Positions 18,147-26,479 of a DNA stretch of 36,262 bases are shown here, in pieces. Under the pieces are notes generated by a model, which worked only from the letters and a program-made list of their open reading frames with translations, made no database searches and was not told the origin of the DNA. A program made the translations under genes and the position numbers. Every line of letters starts with the position of its first letter. The stretch's first letter is position 1. The stretch comes from Alphaproteobacteria bacterium (GTDB lineage: Bacteria > Pseudomonadota > Alphaproteobacteria > JAGOMX01), in the NCBI GenBank assembly GCA_017993335.1, contig JAGOMX010000016.1:1-36262 (forward strand), read 5' to 3'.

Positions 18147-19196
18147 TTATTTACCCGAAAGGTAAAGGCTTCGGCCTAATAATGTGTAGGCTTCAGAAAT
18201 TTCTGTGATGGGTTCTATCTCTGTGTGGAGGCCTTTCCAGTCTTTGCGGGCGCTATTTTTGCTGGCAAGCTTTAATTGGCGCAAAACCTTGTTTTGGGGG
18301 GCCATGGCGTAATTTATAAAGCATTCTAGTTCTCTTGCCGGTGCAAAGTTAGCATAAGACGCTTTACCTAGAGACTTCAAGGCGAGAGGAATATTTACAT
18401 CGCTTAAGCCCAAATGGAGGAAGAAGCTCAAGTATTGCGAACGAGGATGACCGTGGGTAAAAGCGATTTCATTGAAAAAGCCAACGGGATTGCCCTGTAT
18501 GGATAGCCCGTTATAAGCACCTGTCGTGCGGATGGTAAATTCTTCTGGGGTCATTTTTTGATAATCAGCGGTAACGACTTGTCCTTGATAGATAAACTCG
18601 CGTACCCACTCCGCCGCTTTTCTCAAGGCGACTTTTGTGACGTTTTCTTGTCGTGTTTGGCCCTTTTCTATAGCCTTTTCCAATCCTTTAAAGTTAACCG
18701 ATTCCCCTAGTGAGCTGAGCAGTTCAATGAAAACCCACTTCAACCGGGACTCCGCATCGGTAGCTTTTTCTGCAAGTTGTCTCATGGCTGAAAATGAACC
18801 TTCAGCGGCTAAAACTTCTAAAGGCACTTTTCCCTGCAAGGAGGCTTCAAAGGTATTTAAAGTAGCCGCTCTATTTAGATCCATGGCCCTAGCAGCAAAA
18901 GAATCTTTCGGAAGATCGAATTCAATTAGCAAGCATTCAGCATTGACTGGCGCATTACTTTTTTCTAAAAACGGTGCGGTCATGTAGACTAGGGCTTTTT
19001 CAGAAACTTTATCGAGCAAATGGAGTGCCTGCCTTGGGTCCCCTTGAAACTTTTTTGCAACGGCACTATCTCTAGACGCTATCACGTTCACGTGGTGTGT
19101 ATCGGCGGCCAAAGACTCGCTGGCTTGAGTGGTTGGGCATAAACACATATAGGATGTAAGGAGGACTGACGTTAGTATAGTAATTTTTTTCTGCAT
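18147..19196 (-). CDS. predicted secreted helical protein of unknown function
   Basis: Not recognised. It begins with a Sec-type signal peptide (KKITILTSVLLTSYMCLCP, likely cut after TTQA). The mature part of about 320 residues is almost wholly helical. Segments such as AAEGSFSAMRQLAEKA and DVNIPLALKSLGKASYANFAP look like degenerate Sel1/TPR-type helical repeats, but no repeat family can be assigned by eye. AAAGGGA precedes the ATG. It is monocistronic, ends at the terminator at 18096-18133, and has a long AT-rich upstream gap. It is a candidate periplasmic or exported protein, possibly lineage-specific. Confidence 0.7.
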   Translation of the reverse strand: MQKKITILTSVLLTSYMCLCPTTQASESLAADTHHVNVIASRDSAVAKKFQGDPRQALHLLDKVSEKALVYMTAPFLEKSNAPVNAECLLIEFDLPKDSFAARAMDLNRAATLNTFEASLQGKVPLEVLAAEGSFSAMRQLAEKATDAESRLKWVFIELLSSLGESVNFKGLEKAIEKGQTRQENVTKVALRKAAEWVREFIYQGQVVTADYQKMTPEEFTIRTTGAYNGLSIQGNPVGFFNEIAFTHGHPRSQYLSFFLHLGLSDVNIPLALKSLGKASYANFAPARELECFINYAMAPQNKVLRQLKLASKNSARKDWKGLHTEIEPITEISEAYTLLGRSLYLSGK

Positions 19197-19585
19197 GGCA
19201 CGTTTCCCTTTTTGTTGGTGCTTCTTTTATAATCTATAAAGGTTAGTGTTTCATTTATGTTTGTAATTTCTTTTATTTTTAATCTAAAAAGTACAGGACT
19301 ATTTTTAAGAAAACAATATGTTGGAACAGGGTGGGTTGAAAAGGAATGGGTTTCGTCTAAATTAGATCGATGGATGTGAGCTTCACGAGTTTGATGGTTT
19401 AAAAAAATCAATGGCCTGGCATGTGTATTTTTCTTTATATTATTTTATAGCATACTTCACTCGTCCAATCTAGATGATGGCTTATTCCCCTGGATTTTTC
19501 TTTAAAATTACGATAACAATGGGCTCTATACTTTATTTAGGTATACTCTGGTTTAAAATGATGTAAAAACGTGGATTTTTAAGAC
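19197..19585. other. intergenic region upstream of the ferredoxin-NADP reductase
   Basis: About 390 AT-rich bases between divergent genes. Two TATACT hexamers (19527-19532 and 19542-19547) are possible -10 elements for the reductase, but neither has a good -35 at 16-18 bases. Short open frames here lack ribosome-binding sites and family resemblance. No RNA gene or repeat was recognised. Confidence 0.35.
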
Positions 19586-20599
19586 ATGACTCATACGACA
19601 GATGTTGCGATTATTGGTGCTGGCCCTGTAGGGCTTTTTGCTGTTTTTGAATGTGGTATGTTGCGTTTGAAATGCCACGTGATTGATGCCTTAGACATGG
19701 TCGGCGGTCAGTGTTCAGCTTTGTATCCAGAAAAGCCTATTTACGATATTCCTGCTCATCCAAGCATTCAAGCACAAGACTTGGTTGATCAGCTCGTGAC
19801 CCAAGCTAAGCCATTTGAGCCGGTATATCATCTGGATCAACGGGTGGAGGAAATTCTGCCTTTAGATACGGGTAGGTTTATCGTCAAAACATCAACCGGT
19901 ACAGAAATTAATACGGGTGCGATAATTATTGCAGCTGGCGTGGGAGCCTTTGGGCCCAATCGCCCACCTTTAGCGGGTATTGAATCCTTTGAGGGACAAT
20001 CCGTTTTTTATTTTGTTAAGACACGTGAATCGTTTCGGAATAAAGATATAGTTATCGGTGGTGGTGGCGACTCCGCAGTGGATTGGGCGATTTCTTTGAG
20101 TGAAATCGCAAAGAGTGTAACCGTTGTTCATAGGCGTCCAAAATTTCGAGCCGCACCAGAAAGTTTAACACGTATGGAGCAGTTGGCGGCCGCCGGCAAG
20201 ATAAATATGGCCGTCCCTTACCAGCTTGCAGGCCTGCAGGGAGAAAACGGCAAGTTATCCGGTGTGATTATCGAGGACATGGACGGCCATAGAAAGACTA
20301 TCGATGCGGATGTTCTTCTGCCTTTTTATGGTTTGGCTATGAATCTTGGGCCTATTGCCGATTGGGGGCTGAACCTAGAGAGAAACCATATCCTGATCGA
20401 TCAGTCCACCAGCCAAACGTCTCAAAAAGGTATATATGCGATTGGTGATATTGCTCATTATCCGCACAAATTAAAACTTATCCTGACGGGCTTTGCCGAA
20501 GCCGCCCATGCAGCCCATGCTGCAAGGGCTTTGTTGCGTCCGGATGAAGTCGTTCACTTTGAGTATTCCACGACCAAAGGATTGCCGACTAACCTTTAA
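19586..20599 (+). CDS. ferredoxin--NADP reductase, thioredoxin-reductase-like type
   Basis: Flavoprotein that passes electrons between NADPH and ferredoxin or flavodoxin. It has the FAD-binding GAGPVG near residues 11-16, followed by the family hallmark GGQCSALYPEKPIYDIPA. The NADPH-binding GGGGDSAVDW sits mid-protein. There is no CxxC redox pair, which separates it from TrxB and places it with the YumC-like reductases. The length of 337 residues is typical. The 3' end overlaps the convergent UIM-like gene by 11 bases. The ferredoxin partner is not in the window. Confidence 0.92.
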   Translation: MTHTTDVAIIGAGPVGLFAVFECGMLRLKCHVIDALDMVGGQCSALYPEKPIYDIPAHPSIQAQDLVDQLVTQAKPFEPVYHLDQRVEEILPLDTGRFIVKTSTGTEINTGAIIIAAGVGAFGPNRPPLAGIESFEGQSVFYFVKTRESFRNKDIVIGGGGDSAVDWAISLSEIAKSVTVVHRRPKFRAAPESLTRMEQLAAAGKINMAVPYQLAGLQGENGKLSGVIIEDMDGHRKTIDADVLLPFYGLAMNLGPIADWGLNLERNHILIDQSTSQTSQKGIYAIGDIAHYPHKLKLILTGFAEAAHAAHAARALLRPDEVVHFEYSTTKGLPTNL

Positions 20600-21167
20600 G
20601 CTGGTCGAGTTTTTCTTGTAAAACCATATTTTGAACGACAAGGCCATCTTGTCTTGCTCTCAAGGCATTATTCGTGCGCACATACGTATGTTCAATGTTC
20701 TGATAGGAATAATGGTCTCGCATCGCGCGTTCATTTTCGGCGATTTTGGCGGCGAGCTCGTCAATTTGTTGTTGGTTTTGCTGCATTTGATTTTCTATTT
20801 GTGTGATTTCTTCACGGTTTATTTTTATCGGTTTCAAGCTTTCCTCTATAGCTAAACGAAACGCTTCATCGGTGTGGGGATGGATTGGGGCTTCTGGGGC
20901 TTGAGGCGTTGAATTTTCTAAAGACATAGCTTGAAAAAACGCAACTTGATCTTCTTCGCTCATATGCTGGAGGGCTTCAAAATCAGAAAACGCTGAATTT
21001 TCAGCAGGGGCTGGGCTGTTTATTGGTTCCTGCGATAAGGATAAGGCAAGTGCGAGTTGCTCTTCTTCACTTAACCCCAATAAATCCTCACCGGGTATAG
21101 AACTAGCAAAGCCTGGGGTAGATAAAAGTACAGCAATCGCAAACGAAATATGAGTATTCTTCCACAT
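20589..21167 (-). CDS. predicted secreted protein with tandem ubiquitin-interacting-motif-like helices and coiled coil
   Basis: Unrecognised as a full-length protein of 192 residues. Residues 1-22 form a Sec-type signal peptide (SFAIAVLLSTPGFAS). Three segments match the ubiquitin-interacting motif (acidic patch, hydrophobic, x-x-Ala-x-x-x-Ser): EEEQLALALSLSQE (34-47; Leu38, Ala41, Ser45), EEDQVAFFQAMSLE (71-84; Val75, Phe78 where Ala is expected, Ser82) and DEAFRLAIEESLKP (100-113; Phe103, Ala106, Ser110). Residues 116-192 are a Gln/Glu/Lys-rich coiled coil. UIMs bind ubiquitin in eukaryotes, for example in the proteasome subunit Rpn10/S5a, and bacteria have no canonical ubiquitin. A strong AAAGGAGAT site precedes the ATG. 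A host-directed role is an inference; short acidic amphipathic helices can mimic UIMs by chance, but three in one protein is harder to explain that way. Confidence 0.7.
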   Translation of the reverse strand: MWKNTHISFAIAVLLSTPGFASSIPGEDLLGLSEEEQLALALSLSQEPINSPAPAENSAFSDFEALQHMSEEDQVAFFQAMSLENSTPQAPEAPIHPHTDEAFRLAIEESLKPIKINREEITQIENQMQQNQQQIDELAAKIAENERAMRDHYSYQNIEHTYVRTNNALRARQDGLVVQNMVLQEKLDQLKG

Positions 21168-21230
21168 AATATTAATCTCCTTTTACTAAAAAAACACAAA
21201 AGGACATTAGCAAAATTTTATAAAACAGCC

Positions 21231-21260
21231 AATATAAATATATGAGGCTCTTTTTATCAA
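21231..21260 (-). promoter_or_regulatory. possible sigma70-type promoter of the UIM-like gene
   Basis: On the minus strand TTGATA and TATATT are 18 bases apart, about 65-95 bases upstream of the start codon. The match is reasonable but lies in AT-rich DNA, where such pairs are common. Confidence 0.35.
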
Positions 21261-21267
21261 GAAGACG

Positions 21268-22239
21268 TTAAGAAATTTTCAGTTTTTCTTTCAGAAAAGC
21301 CTGTACTTTCAGCATGTCACTGGGCAAGTCGACTTCGAATTCCATCAGTTCTTTGGTTACAGGATGAATGAATTCAATGTGAAAGGCATGTAAGAGATGC
21401 CTGTCTTGCGGGAAAATTCTTAAGACTTCATTTTCAAAAGCTTGGCTTATGTGTCGAGGTCTTTTTCCGTAAATGATATCGCCGATAACGGGATGACCTA
21501 TATGGGACATATGAACGCGAATCTGATGAGTGCGTCCCGTTTCTAGCTGGCATTCCATAAGAGCAGCTGTCAGTCCGTAAACTTCTTGGACTTGATAATG
21601 AGTGATAGCATCTTTACCATGCTCCCGCTGAACAGCCATTTTTTTTCGGTTGGTTTTCGAACGACCCATTTTTGTCTCTAAAAGAGCTGCCGATGTTTTA
21701 GGAAGTCCCCACACAAGAGCCAAATAACGTCGAGATAGGCTGCGGTCTGCAAATTGAGCTGTAAGCCCTTGATGGGCGCGATCGGTTTTTGCGACAACCA
21801 TTAGACCACTCGTTTCTTTGTCCAGACGATGGACAATGCCTGGCCGCTTAACACCACCAATACCGGAGAGAGACTCGCCACAATGATACAAAAGAGCATT
21901 GACCATCGTACCCTGCCAATTGCCAGGGGCTGGGTGTACGACTAAACCGGCTTGTTTATTAATCACTAGCAGATCATCATCTTCATAGACGATATCGAGG
22001 GGTATATTTTCCGGTTGAGGGTCGCCTTCTTCCAACGGTGGAATGGTTAACTCAAGGGTTTCTCCGCCTTTGATCTTCAGGGAAACATCTGTAGCTGTTT
22101 CTCCATCAACGACTAAGTAACCATTTAGAATAAGGTTCTTTAAACGAGATCTAGAAAGTTCCGGATATAAATCCGCAATCGTTTTATCGAGTCGTCCAGA
22201 TGTATGCTCTGGCACGTCAAGGGTAATAAATTCATCCAT
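21268..22239 (-). CDS. rluD: 23S rRNA pseudouridine synthase, RluD family
   Basis: Pseudouridine synthase of the RluA/RluD family. RluD converts uridines 1911, 1915 and 1917 (E. coli numbering) in helix 69 of 23S rRNA. An N-terminal S4 RNA-binding domain (about 14-75) precedes the catalytic domain. The catalytic Asp140 is in HRLDKETSG, and the RTHQIRVHMSHIGHPVIGD motif follows. Upstream in-frame codons reach into hemA, but the ATG at 22239 follows the hemA stop almost directly and gives 323 residues with a natural N-terminus. The order hemA-rluD suggests a two-gene operon. RluC and RluA differ in length and in the S4 region. Confidence 0.92.
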   Translation of the reverse strand: MDEFITLDVPEHTSGRLDKTIADLYPELSRSRLKNLILNGYLVVDGETATDVSLKIKGGETLELTIPPLEEGDPQPENIPLDIVYEDDDLLVINKQAGLVVHPAPGNWQGTMVNALLYHCGESLSGIGGVKRPGIVHRLDKETSGLMVVAKTDRAHQGLTAQFADRSLSRRYLALVWGLPKTSAALLETKMGRSKTNRKKMAVQREHGKDAITHYQVQEVYGLTAALMECQLETGRTHQIRVHMSHIGHPVIGDIIYGKRPRHISQAFENEVLRIFPQDRHLLHAFHIEFIHPVTKELMEFEVDLPSDMLKVQAFLKEKLKIS

Positions 22240-22240
22240 A

Positions 22241-23452
22241 CTAAGCTGCCTGTCGTTGTAATATTTGATGGAAGACATCTTTTAGTCCTTCGACTAAATT
22301 GTCAATCATTTCCTCATTGTGAAAAGGTGTCGGCGCCAATCGCAGACGCTCGGTTCCCACTGGTACGGTCGGATAGTTGATAGGTTGCACATAAATGCTG
22401 TATTTGTCCATTAAAAGTTGCGCCGCATATCGACAAGCATCGGCATTGCCGATAATAACCGGAACAATATGGCTATCCGAAACAAAGAACGGGATTTTGG
22501 CTGCGGTCAATTTTTCTTTCAGCATCTTTACCTTTTTTTGATGCTCATCTCGATGATTCTGTCCTTTTTTAATCACGCGGATGCTTGTTGTTATTCCAGA
22601 AATGATCGCTGGGGGAAGGGCTGTCGTAAAAATAAAGCCAGGTGCAAAACTGCGCACAAAATCGACGATAGATGTGGTGGATGCAATATATCCACCGATT
22701 AAACCGATGGCTTTTCCAAAGGTTCCTTGGATTATCGTTACGCGGTCGCTTACACCTTGTTGTTGGGCGACGCCGCCTCCCTTATGGCCATAGAGTCCAA
22801 CGCCGTGAACCTCGTCTAAATAGGTTATGGCTCCATAGGTGTCAGCCACATCACATAATTCTTTAATAGGTGAAATATCGCCTTCCATTGAGTATACGGA
22901 TTCAAAGGCAACAAGTTTGGCTTGTTCTTTTGGGTACTGGGATAAAAGTTGTGCTAAATGTTCAGGATCATTGTGTCGAAAAATATGTTTTTTAGCGCCA
23001 CTATGGCGGATACCTTCGATCATCGAGGCATGGTTTTTTTCGTCAGAAAAAATGACGCAATCAGGTAAGTTTTTAGCCAGAGTCGTTAAGCATGTATCAT
23101 TCGCCACATAGCCGGAGGTAAAAATAAGAGAAGATTCTTTATCATGCAAATCTGCCAATTCTTTTTCCAAAGAATAGTGCCATTGGCTGGTTCCTGAAAT
23201 GTTTCTTGTGCCGCCAGCGCCAGCGCCTTGATCTGCAAGAGTCTCTTGCATGGCGTGTAGGACATCTTCATTCTGCCCCATACCTAAATAGTCGTTACTG
23301 CACCAGACAACGACTTTTTTTTTCGAATTTTCACTATGGCAAATCGCGTAAGGAAAGTCTCCGACGATGCGTTGGATTTGGGCAAAAACCCGATAATGGC
23401 CCTGGGTTTTTAATCTTTGTAGGGCGCTTGCAAAAAATGCTTCATATTCCAT
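22241..23452 (-). CDS. hemA: 5-aminolevulinate synthase
   Basis: PLP enzyme of the C4 (Shemin) heme pathway that condenses glycine and succinyl-CoA. The pyridoxal phosphate lysine is Lys247 in TFGKA. Asp213 and His216 (DEVHGVG) contact the cofactor, and the glycine-rich GAGAGGTRNISG (77-88) is the substrate loop of the family. The length of 403 residues is standard. ALAS, in place of the glutamyl-tRNA route, is typical of alphaproteobacteria and mitochondria, and is one of the strongest lineage markers here. KBL and BioF are relatives, but the YCSNDYLGMG-like and TRNISGT segments favour ALAS. Confidence 0.95.
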   Translation of the reverse strand: MEYEAFFASALQRLKTQGHYRVFAQIQRIVGDFPYAICHSENSKKKVVVWCSNDYLGMGQNEDVLHAMQETLADQGAGAGGTRNISGTSQWHYSLEKELADLHDKESSLIFTSGYVANDTCLTTLAKNLPDCVIFSDEKNHASMIEGIRHSGAKKHIFRHNDPEHLAQLLSQYPKEQAKLVAFESVYSMEGDISPIKELCDVADTYGAITYLDEVHGVGLYGHKGGGVAQQQGVSDRVTIIQGTFGKAIGLIGGYIASTTSIVDFVRSFAPGFIFTTALPPAIISGITTSIRVIKKGQNHRDEHQKKVKMLKEKLTAAKIPFFVSDSHIVPVIIGNADACRYAAQLLMDKYSIYVQPINYPTVPVGTERLRLAPTPFHNEEMIDNLVEGLKDVFHQILQRQAA

Positions 23453-23533
23453 CGTAAAGAGTTTACCTTATCGCTTAGTTGTGGCCAATCGAGTGATGGC
23501 TCTATAAACACATTTATACATACCCTATGAGAT

Positions 23534-24874
23534 ATGCTTCAGTCCAGTAACCTTTTTGAGAATAACGACAAAATACAAGAGTTCAGCGTTTCGGCGCTGT
23601 CAAACCTCTTAAAGCAAACTTTGGAAACCCGGTTTGCCAATGTTTTGGTGCGGGGTGAAATCTCTGGTCTTAAGATACACAGCTCTGGCCATGCTTATTT
23701 TGCTTTAAAAGATGATACGGCTGTTTTAGATGGTATTTGTTGGCGCGGTACAGTTTCGAAATTATCTATTCGTCCGGCCGATGGTATGGATGTCATCGCC
23801 AAAGGAAAGATTACAACCTATCCGGGTAGGTCCAAGTATCAAATTATTATTGAGTCGATGGAATTAGCCGGTCAAGGCGCTTTACTGCAGATTTTAGAGG
23901 AAAGAAAAAAAGCTTTAGCCGCCGAGGGCTTATTTGCATCGGATCGAAAAAAACCAATCCCATATTTACCAGAATGTATCGGTGTTGTTACATCGGAAAC
24001 AGGTGCCGTGATTCGTGATATTCTCCATCGTATTGAGGATCGATTTCCGAGTCATATCTTGTTGTGGTCTGTGGCGGTGCAAGGACAGGGGGCTGCAGAA
24101 CAGATTGCTGCGGCCATCGATGGGTTTAATCGGCTTGCGCAAAAACCCCAACTCTTGATTGTCGCACGAGGGGGTGGCTCGTTAGAAGACTTGTGGGCTT
24201 TTAATGAGGAAATCGTTGTGCGTGCGGTTGCCGCAAGTCAAATACCTATAATTTCGGCTGTGGGCCATGAAACCGACACAACTCTCATTGATTATGCTGC
24301 AGATAAGCGGGCTCCTACACCGACGGCGGCGGCTGAAATGGCTGTGCCGGTTCGTTTGGATTTGCTCACGCACACTGAGGACCGTCAATCCAGATTGCTC
24401 AGCTCGATACATCGATTCTTTGCCGAGCGCCGTTCAATGATTACATCCGTGCAGCGGGGATTGCCTAATTTAGGATACCGTTTAGGCGAATTATCTCAAC
24501 GACTTGACGATTGGCAAGATCGATTGCAGCAATCCTTAATAAGTTTCAGTATCTTGCAGCGCTCGATTTTACAGCAAATGACTCACCGGTTAAAACATCC
24601 TCGCGATATTTTAGAGCAAAATAAGTTATTGTTAGACAGTCAATGGAGCCGTGCGCACCAGGCGATAACGTTTTTGCAAGGCAATAATGCTCAATCCTTG
24701 CAAACGATGTCATTGCTTTTGAATAGCTACTCATTTCATAGCACTTTAAAACGTGGATTTAGCATGATAACAAAAGACGACGGTGCACCGGTAACAAGCA
24801 AATCTCATGTGCATCCCCAACAAAAGCTAAACATTATTTTCCACGATGGAGATGTAGGCGTATCGGTGGATTAG
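23534..24874 (+). CDS. xseA: exodeoxyribonuclease VII large subunit
   Basis: Catalytic and DNA-binding subunit of exonuclease VII, which degrades single-stranded DNA. The N-terminal OB fold (about 18-115) includes RGEISGLKIHSSGHAYFALKD. The catalytic domain contains GVVTSETGAVIRDI, ARGGGSLEDLWAFN and SAVGHETDTTLIDYAADKRA, all family signatures, followed by a long coiled-coil stretch and a short C-terminal beta segment. The length of 446 residues is normal. No strong Shine-Dalgarno precedes the ATG. The stop overlaps the convergent DUF4143 ATPase by 4 bases. The small subunit xseB is not in the window. Confidence 0.96.
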   Translation: MLQSSNLFENNDKIQEFSVSALSNLLKQTLETRFANVLVRGEISGLKIHSSGHAYFALKDDTAVLDGICWRGTVSKLSIRPADGMDVIAKGKITTYPGRSKYQIIIESMELAGQGALLQILEERKKALAAEGLFASDRKKPIPYLPECIGVVTSETGAVIRDILHRIEDRFPSHILLWSVAVQGQGAAEQIAAAIDGFNRLAQKPQLLIVARGGGSLEDLWAFNEEIVVRAVAASQIPIISAVGHETDTTLIDYAADKRAPTPTAAAEMAVPVRLDLLTHTEDRQSRLLSSIHRFFAERRSMITSVQRGLPNLGYRLGELSQRLDDWQDRLQQSLISFSILQRSILQQMTHRLKHPRDILEQNKLLLDSQWSRAHQAITFLQGNNAQSLQTMSLLLNSYSFHSTLKRGFSMITKDDGAPVTSKSHVHPQQKLNIIFHDGDVGVSVD

Positions 24875-26256
24875 GTTTTTGACAGCTCCATGTCTAATAA
24901 TCGATGAATCTGGCCTATAAGATAAAACGGAATAGATAGCAGATTGAAAACAATGGCTTGCCCGTTGTTGCCTTTAACGTACACATTTGTTTTGGTGGGG
25001 ATATCAGAGTTTATGCGAATGGCGATGTCTTTCTTTTTTGATTCCATAAACAGGTGTAGGGATTTTAAACTCCCTGTCTTTCCTGCCTTGACTTCAATGG
25101 GAATGACAAGGTTTCCGTGCTGAATAACATAGTCAATCTCTGCGTTGGAGCCTTCTGCTTCTCGGTGCCAGTAGTAAAGGGATGGCTCAATGTAAAAAGG
25201 GCTGATCGTCCGCAAGAGTTGCCCGGCAACTTGCTCAGCGATAGCTCCGTTATTTATAATATTTAATTCATTTGCACTTTGAATCTGCAGATAATTTAAT
25301 CCCAAAGAAGCACTACATAGTCCAGTGTCTAAAAATATTTCCTTAAAATATTTTTCTTTTATTTCTGATGAGAGAGGAACGCCATTTGCAGAACATCCAG
25401 AAACACGGTGACAAATTCTTGCTTTATTAAAAAGAGATAAAGTCTGTTTTACAGTTTGACTGTTTATGGCTGAATTCACTTTGCTGTATATATATTTTTG
25501 TCCTATTCTTTGCGGCACAGACATCAGAATTTCATCCAGTTTATCTGAGGCTATTCGTTTCCCATATTTTGTAAAATCATCTCTATATGTTGCAAGCAGG
25601 TCATTCTGGATTTGATGGGCGTTAGCAAGGGATTGTTCTTCCACCCAATTTGAAACTACGGCTGGCATTCCACCCACAAGAACATATTCTTTAAAATGAG
25701 TTAGGACTTGGTCATGTATCAGTTTAGGTACTTCGTTTCCTTCACTAAACTGGAAATTCGTAAGATAGTCGTAGAGCCTTTCTTTACCACGAGCCAAAAG
25801 AAATTCCTCAAAAGAAAGTGGTTCTAAATGCATATAGGAAATGCGTCCAACAGGCATGCTAAACGTATGTTCCTCAAGAACGAATTCTAATAATGAACCT
25901 GCGGCTACAATTGGTAATTCTGGGACTTCTTCATAAAACCATCTTAATTTTGCAAGAATTTCTGGACTTGCCTGGATCTCATCTAAGAATAATAGACATT
26001 GAGATATATCAATTTCTTGATTCAAAAAAACACTTAGAGACGTAAGAATTTGCGGTGGATTGTTACTAGAAAAAAGGCTTGATGCCTGCGGCGTTTTTTC
26101 AAAATTTATTTCGATAAGTTTTTTCCCAGCCAGAGCCGCTAGCTGTCGAATAAGCCAAGTCTTTCCCACCTGGCGAGCGCCTCTAAGGACTAGAGGTTTT
26201 CTATTTTTTGATGCGAGCCAGTTTTCTTTTAAATAGGTGAGAGCTATTCTATGCAT
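24871..26256 (-). CDS. AAA_14 / DUF4143 family ATPase
   Basis: P-loop ATPase of the AAA_14-DUF4143 type. Walker A is GARQVGKT (26-33), Walker B is LLFLDEIQ with Asp93-Glu94, and sensor-type AAGSLLEFV follows. The C-terminal DUF4143 half (about 200-461) holds EIDYVIQHGNLVIPIEVKAG near residue 375, the D...ExK core of PD-(D/E)XK-like folds. These proteins are widespread in bacteria, often strain-variable, and of unknown function; links to mobile or toxin-like elements are suspected, not proven. At 461 residues it appears intact. It overlaps xseA by 4 bases, and its upstream gap carries the twin palindromes. Confidence 0.88.
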   Translation of the reverse strand: MHRIALTYLKENWLASKNRKPLVLRGARQVGKTWLIRQLAALAGKKLIEINFEKTPQASSLFSSNNPPQILTSLSVFLNQEIDISQCLLFLDEIQASPEILAKLRWFYEEVPELPIVAAGSLLEFVLEEHTFSMPVGRISYMHLEPLSFEEFLLARGKERLYDYLTNFQFSEGNEVPKLIHDQVLTHFKEYVLVGGMPAVVSNWVEEQSLANAHQIQNDLLATYRDDFTKYGKRIASDKLDEILMSVPQRIGQKYIYSKVNSAINSQTVKQTLSLFNKARICHRVSGCSANGVPLSSEIKEKYFKEIFLDTGLCSASLGLNYLQIQSANELNIINNGAIAEQVAGQLLRTISPFYIEPSLYYWHREAEGSNAEIDYVIQHGNLVIPIEVKAGKTGSLKSLHLFMESKKKDIAIRINSDIPTKTNVYVKGNNGQAIVFNLLSIPFYLIGQIHRLLDMELSKT

Positions 26257-26334
26257 GCGTTTAGGCTTTCTAGCTTCGCAAAATTAAGTTTCACTCTCTT
26301 TATAATAGGGTGTTGTTTTGAATAATTCAAGAAA

Positions 26335-26382
26335 AAACAGCCGTCTGTTTTTAATGAAAACTTCCTAAACAGCCGTCTGTTT
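26335..26382. repeat. two direct copies of near-palindrome AAACAGCCGTCTGTTT
   Basis: The 16-mer occurs exactly at 26335-26350 and 26367-26382, 32 bases apart start to start, about three helical turns. Arms AAACAG and CTGTTT are perfectly inverted around CCGT. The pair lies 78-126 bases upstream of the DUF4143 ATPase and 98-145 bases downstream of the permease stop. It could be a double operator for a dimeric repressor, or two weak hairpins at the permease 3' end; the outer copy is followed by a T run on the minus strand. Confidence 0.75.
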
Positions 26383-26412
26383 TATCAGGATCTCATGATT
26401 TAGGCTAGGTAG

Positions 26413-26444
26413 GGGTAGCAGGTAATATATCCTTACCGCTACCC
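26413..26444. other. strong bulged hairpin downstream of the permease gene
   Basis: GGGTAGC-A-GGTAA pairs with TTACC-GCTACCC around the loop TATATCC: twelve base pairs with one bulged A. It lies 36 bases past the permease stop. No T run follows on either strand, so it looks like a 3'-end stabiliser or a partner of Rho-dependent termination rather than an intrinsic terminator. Confidence 0.55.
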
Positions 26445-26479
26445 AGTTATCCCCTGTATCTTGCTTATGATCAGCGTTA

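Noticed and set aside
26335..26382. Neisseria-type DNA uptake sequence, because the repeats contain GCCGTCTG
   Set aside because: The full uptake sequence GCCGTCTGAA is not present, and the genes are alphaproteobacterial. The symmetric 16-mer is the better description.
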